Part shown: positions 1 through 8,606 of the stretch, in pieces
Position numbering within the stretch: the first letter of the stretch is position 1
Layout: the number at the start of each line of letters is the position of its first letter
Source of the DNA: Microbispora sp. H11081
GTDB taxonomy: Bacteria; Actinomycetota; Actinomycetes; Streptosporangiales; Streptosporangiaceae
DNA: 64,000 nt
Assembly: GCF_012999535.1 (NCBI RefSeq)
Contig: NZ_JABBWV010000007.1
Span: forward strand, 1-64,000
Reading direction: 5' to 3'
The notes under the pieces: generated by a model
Database searches by the model: none
Told to the model about the DNA's origin: nothing
The model's input: only the letters and a program-made list of their open reading frames with translations
Made by a program: the position numbers and the translations under genes

Positions 1-867
1 TCTCAGGGAGCTTGTCCCGGACATTCCTGATCTTGTGGAGCTGACAGCGCTGAATCACCGGGTGGTCGAACACATCCAGTACCGCCCGGCGCAGCGCTTT
101 GGAGCCGTCGAGCACGACCAGGACGGGCGGGTGACGTTCAGGCCACGCTCGCGCAGGCCGACGATGAGTTCTCGGGCCAGGGTGGCGTTCTCGGTGGAGC
201 CCTCCACCAACGCAAGAGGGTGCTTGGTGCCGTCGATGCCGATCCCCAGCGCCACGATGCAGGTGTGCTCGCCGAAGTGCACCCCGTCCAGCATGAGCGC
301 GGCCAGATCCAGCCCGGACAGGTCGGCCGACATCAACTCCGCCAGGGCGCGCTCGGTGGCGGCGACGAACCGTCGTGAGATCGCCGACTTGGACGTGCCG
401 GTGGAGGAGCGCTCGACGGCGCCGCCGACCGGCTCAAGCCCGAGCCGGTAGCGGCGGGTGGACAGCTTGCCGAGCATCTTGCCGAGCGCCATCTCATTGA
501 GGATCTCGGTGGAGGAGAACAGTTCATAGGCCGGGATGGCGACCTCGCCTGCGCCGTCTGCGCTGCGTACGCGGGGGCGGCGGATCGGCAGCCTGCGGCC
601 GCCCAGCACCACCGACCCGGCGTCGCTGCCATGCCGGACCGCGATGCGGTCGGGGTTGTGCTTGCCCCGGGGACCGCACAGCGCGGTGACGTCTTCCTCC
701 AGCATCGCGAACATCACGGCCAGGCCGGACTGCACGGCCAGCGCGAGCAGGCCGTCCTTCATCGAGGCGGCGATCTGCTCCATGGCCACGCTCACGGTAT
801 GCGGAACGGCCACGTCTTCGGCGGCTTGCTGGGCGCGTCGGCGGTTGTTCTGGTAGGTCTTGCTCAC
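1..867 (-). pseudogene. IS256-family (mutator type) transposase, frameshifted and cut by the window edge
   Basis: This would encode the DDE transposase that cuts and pastes an IS256-family insertion sequence. A GTG start at 867 follows a good ribosome site (AAGGAG). The frame reads through a typical N-terminal region and the first catalytic aspartate (motif MLDGVHFGEH), then loses frame near 124-127. From there the neighbouring frame carries the expected continuation, with VVLDGSK (second Asp) and CQLHKIRNVRDKLP, down to base 1. One extra C in the coding strand (reading CGC CCC GTC CTG) would restore the frame, so the lesion is a single-base deletion or a sequencing error. The third catalytic residue (Glu) would lie outside the window. 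It sits at the edge of an integrated element, a usual place for insertion sequences. Confidence 0.85.
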
Positions 868-1327
868 GGTCCCCGTCTCCTTACTCGGAGTGATTTGGCG
901 ATTGCTCGAGACCTACCACCAGGTAGGGCCCGAGACGGGGACGGCCACTTCAAGTTCTACGAGCTACGGGACAACCTCCGCTGTTCTTTGGAGGTTGATT
1001 CGCCGAGCGCCCGGCACCCTCAGGCCGACCAGCCGAGGGTGCCGGTGCGAGAGGAGTGGGGGTCGCAAGGTCGCGGCGTTGGCGCTGAGACGCCATAGCC
1101 GCAGCGGTAGACGAAGGCGCCCGCGACGCTCCCACCCTTGTTCGACATGCAGCGATCAGCGCACCCGCCGGTGGTCGTTGCACCAGCGCAAGCTACCGCC
1201 CTCCGGGTTCACGTCGTAGCCGTAGCAGAGCATTACTCCTCTACAGTTCAGACCGGTTGGTCGTGCAGCTGGTTATGAGATGGGGAGCGTTCGAACGGCA
1301 CAGCTCCACCCGAACGCCGACCTGTGG
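868..1327. other. Intergenic region, probable outer end of the insertion sequence
   Basis: No convincing gene is seen in these 460 bases. About 60-100 bases upstream of the transposase start lies a self-complementary stretch: CCTACC at 911-916 pairs with GGTAGG at 921-926, and beside it, at 930-941, is GAGACGGGGACG. In insertion sequences of this family the terminal inverted repeat lies at about this distance, so the IS end is probably within 900-990. The partner end is off-window, so the repeat cannot be confirmed. The rest shows no promoter or RNA gene that I can name. Confidence 0.4.
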
Positions 1328-1456
1328 TTACTCCAAGTCCTCCCACCCCCAAGCGGCAGCGGCGCTTTGATTCGGTTCCCGCCCAAACCGAAACTGTTCC
1401 TGGTGATCACCCATTTTAAGGAACGCATCGAATCGCACTGCGGTAGGAAGCCGCTG

Positions 1457-2386
1457 GGCTAGCAGCGCGGCGGCCTGCTCGTGCGCTCCGGCCTTGCGCA
1501 ACGCCCCCAGCAGGTCGGCCACGGCTCTGGGGTTGTCCAGGGTGGCGTGGGCGGCGGCGCGGTCGGCCAGCGCGGCGGCCTGCTCGTGCGCTCCGGCATT
1601 GCGCAACGCCCCCAGCAGGAAGGCCACGGCTCTGGGGTCGTCCAGGGCGGCGTGGGCGGCGGGGTCACGGGCCAGCAGCGCGGCGGCCTGCTCGTGCCCT
1701 TCGGCATTGCGCAATGCCCCCAGCAGGAAGGCCACGGCTCTGGGGTCGTCCAGGGCGGCGTGGGCGGCGGGGTCACGGGCCAGCAGCGCGGCGGCCTGCT
1801 CGTGCGCTCCGGCATTGCGCAATGCCCCCAGCAGGAAGGCCACGGCTCTGGGGTCGTCCAGGGCGGCGTGGGCGGCGGGGTCACGGGCCAGCAGCGCGGC
1901 GGCCTGCTCGTGCGCTCCGGCCTTGCGCAATGCCCCCAGCAGGAAGGCCACGGCTCTGGGGTTGTCCAGGGTGGCGTGGGCGGCGGCGCGGTCGGCCAGC
2001 GCGGCGGCCTGCTCGTGCGCTCCGGCCTTGCGCAACGCCCCCAGCAGGAAGGCCACGGCGCCGGGGTCGTCCAGGGCGGCGTGGGCGGCGGGGTCACGGG
2101 CCAGCAGCGCGGCGGCCTGCTCGTGCGCTCTGGCCTTGCGCAATGCCCCCAGCAGGAAGGCCACGGCTCTGGGGTTGTCCAGGGTGGCGTGGGCGGCGGC
2201 GCGGTCGGCCAGCGCGGCGGCCTGCTCGTGCGCTCTGGCCTTGCGCAATGCCCCCAGCAGGAAGGCCACGGCTCTGGGGTCGTCCAGGGTGGCGTGGGCG
2301 GCGGGGTCACGGGCCAGCAGCGCGGCGGCCTGCTCGTGCGCTCTGGCCTTGCGTAACGCCCCCAGCAGGTTGGCCACCGCGTAGGG
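1457..2386 (-). repeat. Nine tandem 105/108-bp coding repeats (TPR-like)
   Basis: Nine nearly identical units encode PRAVAFLLGALRKAGAHEQ followed by one of two linkers. The 36-residue form carries ALLARDPAAHA-A/T-LDD. The 35-residue form carries ALADRAAAHATLDN. In protein order the first eight units run long, short, long, short, long, long, long, short; the ninth is partial and runs into the C-terminus. Spacing and helical pattern resemble TPR or related alpha-solenoid repeats. The near-identity at DNA level implies recent expansion or gene conversion, so copy number is probably unstable. Confidence 0.9.
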
Positions 2387-2617
2387 GTTGTCCAGGGCGG
2401 CGTGGTTGGCCACCCAGGTGGCGGGGCGGTGGTCGCCTGGGTGCAGGGCGTACAGGTTTCTGATGAGGGCGGTGGCGGCCACCGTGTAGCCGTGCTCGGT
2501 GGCCTTCTTGTGGAGTTGAGCGGCGTCGCGATACAGGCCGCGGTCCCAGGCGGCGTCGCCGAGCGCGGTCAGGTCGGGGGGATGGGCGTGGGAAGCGGTC
2601 GCGGTCCAGAAGTCGAT

Positions 2618-2625
2618 GGGGGGGG
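2618..2625. other. Run of eight G at the frameshift point
   Basis: This G8 run (C8 in the coding strand) lies exactly where the HTH-ATPase frame ends being meaningful and the repeat-domain frame takes over. Removing one base joins the two. Such runs are prone to slipped-strand change and also to sequencing error. Confidence 0.8.
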
Positions 2626-4315
2626 ATCTGGTCAGCGCGGTGGCGGCGGCCGTGCTGGTCGAGGTAATCGGTCAGCTGGTACAGCGGCCCCGGCCGTGGC
2701 CGCGTGGCGGCATGGTGGGCGGTTGGGCGGGTCCGCTGGTTGCGGGAGGCGCCGGGCTTGACCGGGACCAGAATGCCGGGGATACCCTTACAAGGCCGGG
2801 TGACGTAGTCCAAAACCTCTTGCAGCCAATCCTCGCCGGTTTGGTGCCACTGGGTGTCGGTGAGGTAGCCGGGTGCGGCGTCGGCCAGCAGCGCCAGCGG
2901 CAGGTGCAGCCCGGCGCCGAGGCGGCGGGCGTCCATGGCGGCGTGGATCAGCGCTTCGGTGGCAGGCACGGCCTGGGCATAGCGGGCCAGCAGGACTGGC
3001 ACCCCCGCCAGGTATTGGGTGATCTGACCATCCTCGGCGTGCTCGGCGGCCTCACCCAGGCGGGGATCTTCGCCGGTCAGGCCCGCCAGCGCATCCAGGG
3101 CGGCCCCGGCGAACGCATCCGGCACGCGGATGTCGTGGCCGTCCAGCAGCTCCCGAGCGTGGGCATGTGCATCCGGGTCCCTGCGGGTGCTCAGGGTGTC
3201 CCAGTGGTTCGGCCACAAGGTGGCAAGAATCAGTACCGGGCGGCGCTGCCGGTCGCGCAGCAGCTCGCGCAAGCCCGCGGCGACCTGCTCACCCACCTTC
3301 TCCGGCGCCAGGTACAACTGGGCCTCGTTCAGCCACACCACGGTGTACGGCGCGATGTTGTGGAGTTCGGCGAGGGCAGCGTCGGGGCGGGTGGGATCGA
3401 TGGGATGCCACAGCCGCCACGGCTGGTCGGATTCCCGCAGCAGGGTGAGGGCTTCCCAACAGGCGCGGGTCTTGCCGGTAGAGGACCCGCCGACCAGCAC
3501 CGCGATGCCGCTGGTCCCCGCGGCGGCGGCCGCCACCACCTCGCCCAGCGCCCGATCATGCTCGCGCGGGACGTACGCCGGAAGCTGGGGCAGACCGGCG
3601 ATCGGGGCATCGATCGCGTGGTGAACCTCCAGGTTGAACCGGAACGGGTCGGTCACCTCGGAAAGCGGCCAGCCCGGCTGGAGCTGTTCCAGCACAGCCC
3701 GTCCCTGCGCGGCCTGCACCGCGGTACGCGTGCCGTCGGCGCGGCGGGCCGCCTCGGCCCGATGAACACGCCGCCACTGCTCCTCATGCAGCAGGGCGGC
3801 CACCGCCGGGTCGCCGGCCAGCCGTACCCCTTCGGCCTGCACCCGCACTGCACGCAGCACCGCCAAGAGTGAATCGATCTTCTGGGGGAAGTGCTCACCG
3901 CGCAGCCAGTTGCCGATCGTGCTCGGCCTCACCCCGGCGGCCCTGGCCAGCGCGCGGTCTGAGGGCTGGTGGTTCAGCCGGTCGTTGCGGAAGGCAGCCA
4001 GCTGGGTGATCAGCGACGCGTAGTCCTCCTGGCCCGGTCCGACCGCAGCGTGTGCCATCGCGTTCCGTCCCTCGCCCGCTCTCCTGCCCTCCAGGGACGT
4101 CCGGGCAGGGTGTCCAATCCGCCCTCTGGACACTCGTCCGCAACGGCCCTCCCCGTGCCGTTCACTTTAAGCCCGCGAGCAGCCCATCTCACCCCGATGT
4201 GTCCGACCTGCGATGTGACTCTTACTGGACGGCCCACTGGACAGTGAACCTCAGCTTCATCCACTGGACCCTGGCACCCACAGGGCCGCTCACCAATGAC
4301 CTCGGGAGCCCTCGG

Positions 4316-4495
4316 ATGAACCTGGCACAGATCCTGTCCCTGCTGCTGGCGGTGTCCATCGCGCTCAACATCGCGATCACCGCGTACCTGGTCGCCCGCG
4401 CCTCCGGCGTCGGTACCGCCCCGGCGATCCTCACTGGCGCCAGCGCCGGGGCAACCAGCCTCGGCCTCTACTTTGCCGCCGTCGCGGCCTACTAG
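4316..4495 (+). CDS. Small membrane protein, 59 aa
   Basis: A short frame starts at ATG 4316 with GGGAG about ten bases upstream. It encodes one clear N-terminal membrane helix (ILSLLLAVSIALNIAITAYLV), a short loop and a second hydrophobic stretch (AILTGASAGATSLGLYFAAVAAY) up to the stop. No catalytic motif is visible. Small two-helix proteins of this kind are common in actinomycete integrative elements and accessory regions. Its position between the HTH-ATPase gene and the tRNA scar puts it inside the integrated element. Hydrophobicity, ribosome site and third-position G/C bias support coding; the function is unknown. Confidence 0.5.
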   Translation: MNLAQILSLLLAVSIALNIAITAYLVARASGVGTAPAILTGASAGATSLGLYFAAVAAY

Positions 4496-4823
4496 TGACC
4501 AGACCACTATCTACACGGGGAGAGGGTGCCCGGAGAATTATCTTTCCGGGCTGGATGATCCGAGACAGCCACCGCATCTCACGGCAGTTGCTGTACAGCA
4601 GCGCCGTACAGCAACAGCCCCTTACGTAGTCGCATCCCGTCAGTCCGTATCTACCGCCAGAGCAGGGCGGACGTCCCGCGAGCGGTCCGCCAGCCGGCAC
4701 ACGGACAGGGCTGCTGGACGGCCCTGAGCGCGGGATATGCGCGGGATGATCTTGCTGGGCCAAGCCTCCGCTTGAGGCTGAGCCGCAGGTCAAGGCCATT
4801 CCGGGCGAGATATCCGTAGTGCT
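4496..4823. other. Element end: non-coding with palindromes
   Basis: No gene is recognised. A perfect 12-base palindrome TGCTGTACAGCA lies at 4589-4600, inside a 9-base inverted repeat GTTGCTGTA (4587-4595) / TACAGCAAC (4607-4615). This could be an operator or a recombination-protein site. The motif ATGATC occurs near 4554 and 4746, and again beyond the tRNA scar. Confidence 0.4.
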
Positions 4824-4880
4824 CTTGAAAACCGCTAGGCCGGGTGACCGGTCTCGTGGGTTCGAATCCCACGCTCTCCG
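4824..4880 (+). other. tRNA-Ser(TGA) 3' fragment: probable attachment site (attL/attR)
   Basis: From 4824 the sequence is the 3' part of a tRNA-Ser: anticodon loop CTTGAAA (anticodon TGA), stem ACCGC, a long variable arm (CCGG/CCGG stem, 4840-4852), T-arm GTGGG-TTCGAAT-CCCAC (4856-4872), acceptor strand GCTCTCC and discriminator G at 4880. The 5' half is missing: no GGAGAGC acceptor strand or D-arm lies upstream. This is the classic scar left when a tyrosine integrase inserts an element into the 3' end of a tRNA gene. The original terminator follows directly, so chromosome lies to the right and the element to the left, running out of the window. Confidence 0.8.
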
Positions 4881-4893
4881 CTCAACCAGCCAG

Positions 4894-4935
4894 AACGGCG
4901 TCTGACCAGCGACTTCGCTCGGTTCAGACGCCGTT
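4894..4935 (+). terminator. Hairpin terminator of the former tRNA-Ser gene
   Basis: A perfect 12-bp stem, AACGGCGTCTGA (4894-4905) with TCAGACGCCGTT (4924-4935), lies 13 bases after the tRNA fragment. It fits the terminator of the disrupted tRNA-Ser gene. Confidence 0.7.
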
Positions 4936-5153
4936 GATCGTTCCAGCCGTGCGCCACCCTGAGCGGCTCTCGGCCGCTGCTCACGGAATATGCACGAAAT
5001 GATCTTGTAGGCGAGTACGACCACTGGCTGCGAGCCTGGGAAGCCGACCCGGATGCTCGTCACTCCGGAGTACGTACGGGTTCGTCTGTTGGTAACGGCT
5101 GAATCGTGGCTCTGGCAAGCAAATGATCCTGGACCACATGTGAGGTGTTGCCC
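4936..5153. other. Intergenic, no gene seen
   Basis: No supported gene. The stretch ATATGCACGAAATGATCTTG (4985-5004) resembles ATATGCGCGGGATGATCTTG (4736-4755) on the other side of the tRNA scar, matching at 16 of 20 bases. The significance is unknown. Confidence 0.4.
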
Positions 5154-6119
5154 TCATTCGTCGTCCCAGGCCATCGAGGCCATTCTCCAGCCTGCTCGGG
5201 TGCGAAGGAACTGGGTGGTCTTGTGGCCGTGTCCCTCGAAGCGTTCTCCGTCCTGGACACCGGACTTGGCGTACTCGCTGAACCGGTGAGCGACCGATCC
5301 GAAGATCTCCGTGCGCTCGGAGACCTCCCACTCGGAGAACTCCGTCAGCGTTCCGTCGGTGAGCATCTTCTGGCGCGGTTCGATGAACGCGTCCACGTCC
5401 ATGATCACGGGTTCGTCCCCGGCGTTCGAGATGATCCTTCCCTCCGGCACGAACAGGTCGCGGATGATGTCCAGATCGGGTCGCCTGCCGCCGGTGTTGG
5501 TGAACGAGTTCATGAACAGGCTCATCAGTCGGTCGAGTTCGGCCTGGATTCCTGATCCGGACGCGGCCGGCCCCGCTGCCGGCGGCCACTCCTCCGCCAG
5601 GACGGACCACACCTCGCTGTCCTGCCGCAGCCCGCGGTACGGATAACGCCGCCGGAGCACGCCGTCCCGGGTCATGCCCAGGCGGCGCGCGGACGCGATG
5701 CTACGCGTGTTGTCCGAGGAGACCCACCACTCGACCCGGCTCATCCCGCGTTCGGCGAAAGCCCAGCCGATCAGCGCCCGGCACGCGCGGGTCACCAGTC
5801 CGTGACCCTGCCCGGCCTCCTCAAGCCAGCAGCCGATCTCGCACACTCCCGAAGCGGTGTCGAAGCGGGTGAACATGACGCCGCCGACCAGCTCACCGTT
5901 TAGCCATATCCCGTAGATCCGGCCGCTGTCGGAGGCCAGGAGGTCGGCGTAGCGCTGGAGGGTCGTCGTGGCCGAGGGCAGGTCGGTGGTGAGTGACGCC
6001 CAGGGGATCCACGGGTCGACCAGGGGGCGGGCCCGGTCGATGTGCGCGAGGAACTCCGGTGCCTGCCAGGGTTCCAGAGGGCGGAGTTGAGCGTGGTCTC
6101 CGAGCGCGAGAGTGAACAT
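5154..6119 (-). CDS. GNAT acetyltransferase fused to a SnoaL/NTF2-like domain
   Basis: Residues 1 to about 180 form a RimJ/RimL-type GNAT N-acetyltransferase: substrate-side LRPLEPWQAPEFLAHI, acetyl-CoA loop region EEAGQGHGLVTRACRALIGWAF, and the SDNTRSIASARRLGM motif typical of ribosomal-protein or aminoglycoside-type acetylators. After a short Pro/Ala linker, residues 190-321 resemble a SnoaL/NTF2-like small cone domain (aromatic-rich, ending WRMASMAWDDE). The acyl acceptor is unknown. The gene is divergent from the TetR gene at 6245 with 125 bases between them, so it may share that repressor's operator. The two domains are usually separate proteins; the fusion frame is uninterrupted. Confidence 0.8.
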   Translation of the reverse strand: MFTLALGDHAQLRPLEPWQAPEFLAHIDRARPLVDPWIPWASLTTDLPSATTTLQRYADLLASDSGRIYGIWLNGELVGGVMFTRFDTASGVCEIGCWLEEAGQGHGLVTRACRALIGWAFAERGMSRVEWWVSSDNTRSIASARRLGMTRDGVLRRRYPYRGLRQDSEVWSVLAEEWPPAAGPAASGSGIQAELDRLMSLFMNSFTNTGGRRPDLDIIRDLFVPEGRIISNAGDEPVIMDVDAFIEPRQKMLTDGTLTEFSEWEVSERTEIFGSVAHRFSEYAKSGVQDGERFEGHGHKTTQFLRTRAGWRMASMAWDDE

Positions 6120-6212
6120 GGGCGTTCTGCCCTCCAGGTTTCAGGCCGGTGAGGGAAACGGGGTGAGGCCGCCGGTACGGAGGCCGTCGGCGGGCACATG
6201 GCGAAGTGCGTG

Positions 6213-6232
6213 CGTAACAATCGTTTGGTACG
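6213..6232. promoter_or_regulatory. Possible TetR operator
   Basis: Imperfect inverted repeat CGTAACA (6213-6219) / TGGTACG (6226-6232), matching at 6 of 7 pairs, lies 12 bases before the tetR start and in the divergent promoter region. TAGGCT at 6234-6239 could be a -10 element. TetR proteins usually bind such sites in their own promoters. Confidence 0.35.
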
Positions 6233-6244
6233 TAGGCTAGCAGC

Positions 6245-6862
6245 ATGCCCCCACCCGCACCCGGAGATCACGAAGCCCGCCGCAAGGACGTGTCCGAGGC
6301 GGTGTGGCAGGTCCTCGCCGTCAAAGGGTTCGGCGGCCTGACGCTGCGCGCCGTCGCCGCGGAGATGGGCGTCTCGACCGGCCTGCTGACGCACTACTTC
6401 CCGAGCAAACGGGCCCTTGTCACGCACGCGCTGGACCTGCTGGAACAGGACACCGCTGGACGCCCACGCCGGACGCCTCCCGCCGATGGCCTGCCCACCG
6501 TGCGGGCCATGCTGCTCGACATCCTGCCGCTCACCCCGGCCGGCACCGCCCGCAACCGCATCTGGGTCAGCTCCTGGGACCTCTCCCTCGCCGACGACGT
6601 GCTGTCCTCCCAACAGGGCGACCGCTACGCGAGGTTGCGCGACAGCTTCCACCCCCACCTCGAGACGGCACGCGGCCTCGGGGAGATCCCCGCAGACGCC
6701 GACCTCGGCCAACTGGCCGCCGCTGCCGTCGCGTTCGTACACGGACTCGTCGTCCAGGCGCTCTTCGACCCCGGGCGCTTCCCCGAGGACGTACAGATCG
6801 CCATGGTCGACGACTTCGTCGCCCGGCTCGTACGGTCCGGGCCTGACACGGCCCCCCGGTAG
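6245..6862 (+). CDS. TetR-family transcriptional regulator
   Basis: A 205-residue one-component repressor. The N-terminal HTH is clear (VLAVKGFGGLTLRAVAAEMG, then GLLTHYFPSKRALVTHAL). The remaining helices (about 70-200) form the ligand and dimer domain, with the look of the BetI/AcrR-like C-terminal type. It is divergent from the GNAT fusion and 164 bases upstream of a drug-exporter-type MFS gene in the same direction, so it probably controls one or both. The inducer is unknown. The start codon lies close to the presumed promoter, with little room for a ribosome site, so leaderless translation is possible. Confidence 0.9.
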   Translation: MPPPAPGDHEARRKDVSEAVWQVLAVKGFGGLTLRAVAAEMGVSTGLLTHYFPSKRALVTHALDLLEQDTAGRPRRTPPADGLPTVRAMLLDILPLTPAGTARNRIWVSSWDLSLADDVLSSQQGDRYARLRDSFHPHLETARGLGEIPADADLGQLAAAAVAFVHGLVVQALFDPGRFPEDVQIAMVDDFVARLVRSGPDTAPR

Positions 6863-7026
6863 ATGAGAGGTGCGCGACATCCGCAGGCGGAGTCGGCCCG
6901 GGGAAAACCTGGTGACATTTCGCATCGCTTGCCGGAATTCTGAGTGCGGGCGACGAGTTTGTCGGTGGTGGCTGTCAGGCTTGCCGTGCCCACGAACCCC
7001 GTGGGGCCCCGGCTGGGACGCCAGCC

Positions 7027-8523
7027 ATGACCAGCTCATACCCTGCCAACGCTGATCGAGGTGCCGTGTCCGTCGCACAGCTTGATTCCCCTGCCGGTCC
7101 CGCGACCCCTGTCTCGGGCCGCACCCCGCCTGTGATCCGGTTGCTGGTGCTCGCCTCGTTCGTGGTCATCCTCAACGAGACGATCATGATCAACGCGATC
7201 CCGCGGCTGATGGACGCGCTGCACATCACCGAGCAGACCGCGCAGTGGCTCTCGACCGCCTTCATGTTGACCATGGCCGCCGTGATCCCGATCACCGGAT
7301 GGTTCCTGCAGCGGGTGTCCACCCGTGCCGCGTACGCCACCGCGATGGGGTTGTTCCTGTTCGGCACGGCGTTGGCCGCCGTCGCGCCGTCGTTCGAGGT
7401 GCTGCTGGGCGCACGCGTCGTCCAGGCGTCGGGGACGGCAGTGATGTTGCCGCTGCTGATGACCACGTTGATGCAGGTGGTGCCGGAGGCGCAGCGCGGC
7501 CGAGTGATGGGCAACGTCTCCCTGGCCATCTCGGTCGCGCCCGCGATGGGCCCGACGGTCTCCGGTGTGATCCTCCATTTCGGGTCCTGGCGGCTGCTGT
7601 TCGCCGTGGTGCTCCCCATCGCGGCGTTGATCACATGGCGCGGCCTCAAGCAGCTCGAGAACGTGGGCGACACCGAGGCCGGTGCGATCGACTGGTTGAG
7701 CGTCGTGACCGCCGCCGCCGGTTTCGGCGGGCTGGTCTACGGGCTCAGCCGGTTCGAGGGCGGTGACAGTCGCGTGGCCGTCGCGATCGTGGGAGCGGGC
7801 CTGGCCGCCATCGCCGTCTTCGTGGTCCGCCAGGTGGCTCTGCAGAAGCGCGGCGAGCCGCTGCTGGACCTGCGGACCCTGCGCCACCGCGCGTACACGA
7901 TCGCGCTGATCCTCATGTCGGTGTCCTTCATGGCGATGCTCGGCTCGATGATCCTGCTGCCGTTGTACCTGCAGAACGTCCGCCAGCTCAGCGCTCTGGA
8001 GACCGGGCTCCTCGTGATGCCGGGCGGCCTCGCGATGGGGCTGCTCGGGCCGACCGTCGGCCGCCTGTTCGACCGGTTCGGTGGCCGGGTCCTGGTCATT
8101 CCCGGCGCGATCGGGATCACGCTCGCGCTCGCCGGTCTCACCCAGGTCACCATGACCATGCCGTACTGGCAGCTTCTGGGGCTGCACGCGCTGTTGATGG
8201 TGAGCCTGGCCGCGACCTTCACCCCGGTGTTCACCATCGGGCTCGGAGCGGTTCCCCGGAAGCTCTACTCCCACGGCAGTTCGATCCTGAACACCCTGCA
8301 GCAGGTCGCCGCGGCCTTCGGCACGGCGCTGGTGATCACCGTGATGAGCGCGCGGGCCGACGCTCTGCGATCCGCGGGGGTCCCTGAGGTGCCGGCGAAC
8401 CTCGACGGCATGCGGCTGGCCTTCGTCGTCTCCGCGGTGCTGTCCTTGGCCGTGGTCGTCACCGCCGTGCTCCTGCCGAGCCGCGCGAAGGATGTCGCCG
8501 AGCTCGAGGAATCCGGCCGATAG
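7027..8523 (+). CDS. MFS multidrug exporter, EmrB/QacA (DHA2) type
   Basis: A 498-residue protein of the 14-helix drug:H+ antiporter-2 group. The first helix (VIRLLVLASFVVILNETIM) leads into AIPRLMDALHITEQTAQWLSTAFML, a family hallmark. Motif C-like VSLAISVAPAMGPTVSGVIL lies in helix 5 and the motif A-like GRLFDRFGGRV later. It likely expels small toxic compounds from the cytoplasm. The product lies downstream of a TetR gene, a common repressor/exporter arrangement. ATG 7027 is used; a GTG at 7066 is an alternative and would not touch the membrane domain. Confidence 0.9.
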   Translation: MTSSYPANADRGAVSVAQLDSPAGPATPVSGRTPPVIRLLVLASFVVILNETIMINAIPRLMDALHITEQTAQWLSTAFMLTMAAVIPITGWFLQRVSTRAAYATAMGLFLFGTALAAVAPSFEVLLGARVVQASGTAVMLPLLMTTLMQVVPEAQRGRVMGNVSLAISVAPAMGPTVSGVILHFGSWRLLFAVVLPIAALITWRGLKQLENVGDTEAGAIDWLSVVTAAAGFGGLVYGLSRFEGGDSRVAVAIVGAGLAAIAVFVVRQVALQKRGEPLLDLRTLRHRAYTIALILMSVSFMAMLGSMILLPLYLQNVRQLSALETGLLVMPGGLAMGLLGPTVGRLFDRFGGRVLVIPGAIGITLALAGLTQVTMTMPYWQLLGLHALLMVSLAATFTPVFTIGLGAVPRKLYSHGSSILNTLQQVAAAFGTALVITVMSARADALRSAGVPEVPANLDGMRLAFVVSAVLSLAVVVTAVLLPSRAKDVAELEESGR

Positions 8524-8554
8524 AGCAGGCATGCAAGCTCTGGCGGGGCTGCGC

Positions 8555-8590
8555 TTGACCTTGACACAGTGACAAGCCCTTCACTGTGTC
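8555..8590 (+). promoter_or_regulatory. MerR-type promoter with operator dyad
   Basis: A perfect 10-bp inverted repeat, GACACAGTGA (8563-8572) and TCACTGTGTC (8581-8590), precedes the HEAT/MerR operon. A -35 TTGACC (8555-8560) and a -10 TTCACT (8580-8585) would be 19 bp apart, the over-long spacing typical of promoters untwisted by MerR proteins. The MerR gene two positions down is the obvious ligand. The promoter hexamers are inferred; the dyad is plain in the sequence. Confidence 0.7.
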
Positions 8591-8606
8591 CGAGGAGGTG
8601 GTCCCG

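Larger units (their letters stand above)
1328..4058 (-). pseudogene. HTH / P-loop ATPase / TPR-like repeat regulator, split by a frameshift
   Basis: Seen from the ATG at 4058: a Cro/CI-type HTH (SDRALARAAGVRPSTIGNWL) in the first 60 residues; a nucleotide-binding domain with Walker A GGSSTGKT near residue 190 and a Walker B-like VVWLNEAQ near 245; then an alpha-helical region. At the eight-G run 2618-2625 the frame breaks. The neighbouring frame continues with the expected sequence (IDFWTATASHAHPPDL) into nine TPR-like repeats and stops at 1328. With seven G the gene would be one protein of about 900 residues. The architecture recalls STAND-type signalling ATPases: sensor repeats, ATP switch and DNA-binding head. 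The function is unknown. An upstream in-frame start at 4133 is possible, but GAGGGACGG favours 4058. The lesion may be real, phase-variable or a sequencing error. Confidence 0.75.

Noticed and set aside
1481..2384. Plus-strand repetitive frames, Gly-rich like PE_PGRS, or a CRISPR-like array
   Set aside because: The repeats are 105-108 bp with no unique spacers and are the reverse strand of the TPR-like coding repeats.
4770..4880. A complete tRNA-Ser gene
   Set aside because: No 5' acceptor strand or D-arm precedes the anticodon loop; only the 3' part is present.
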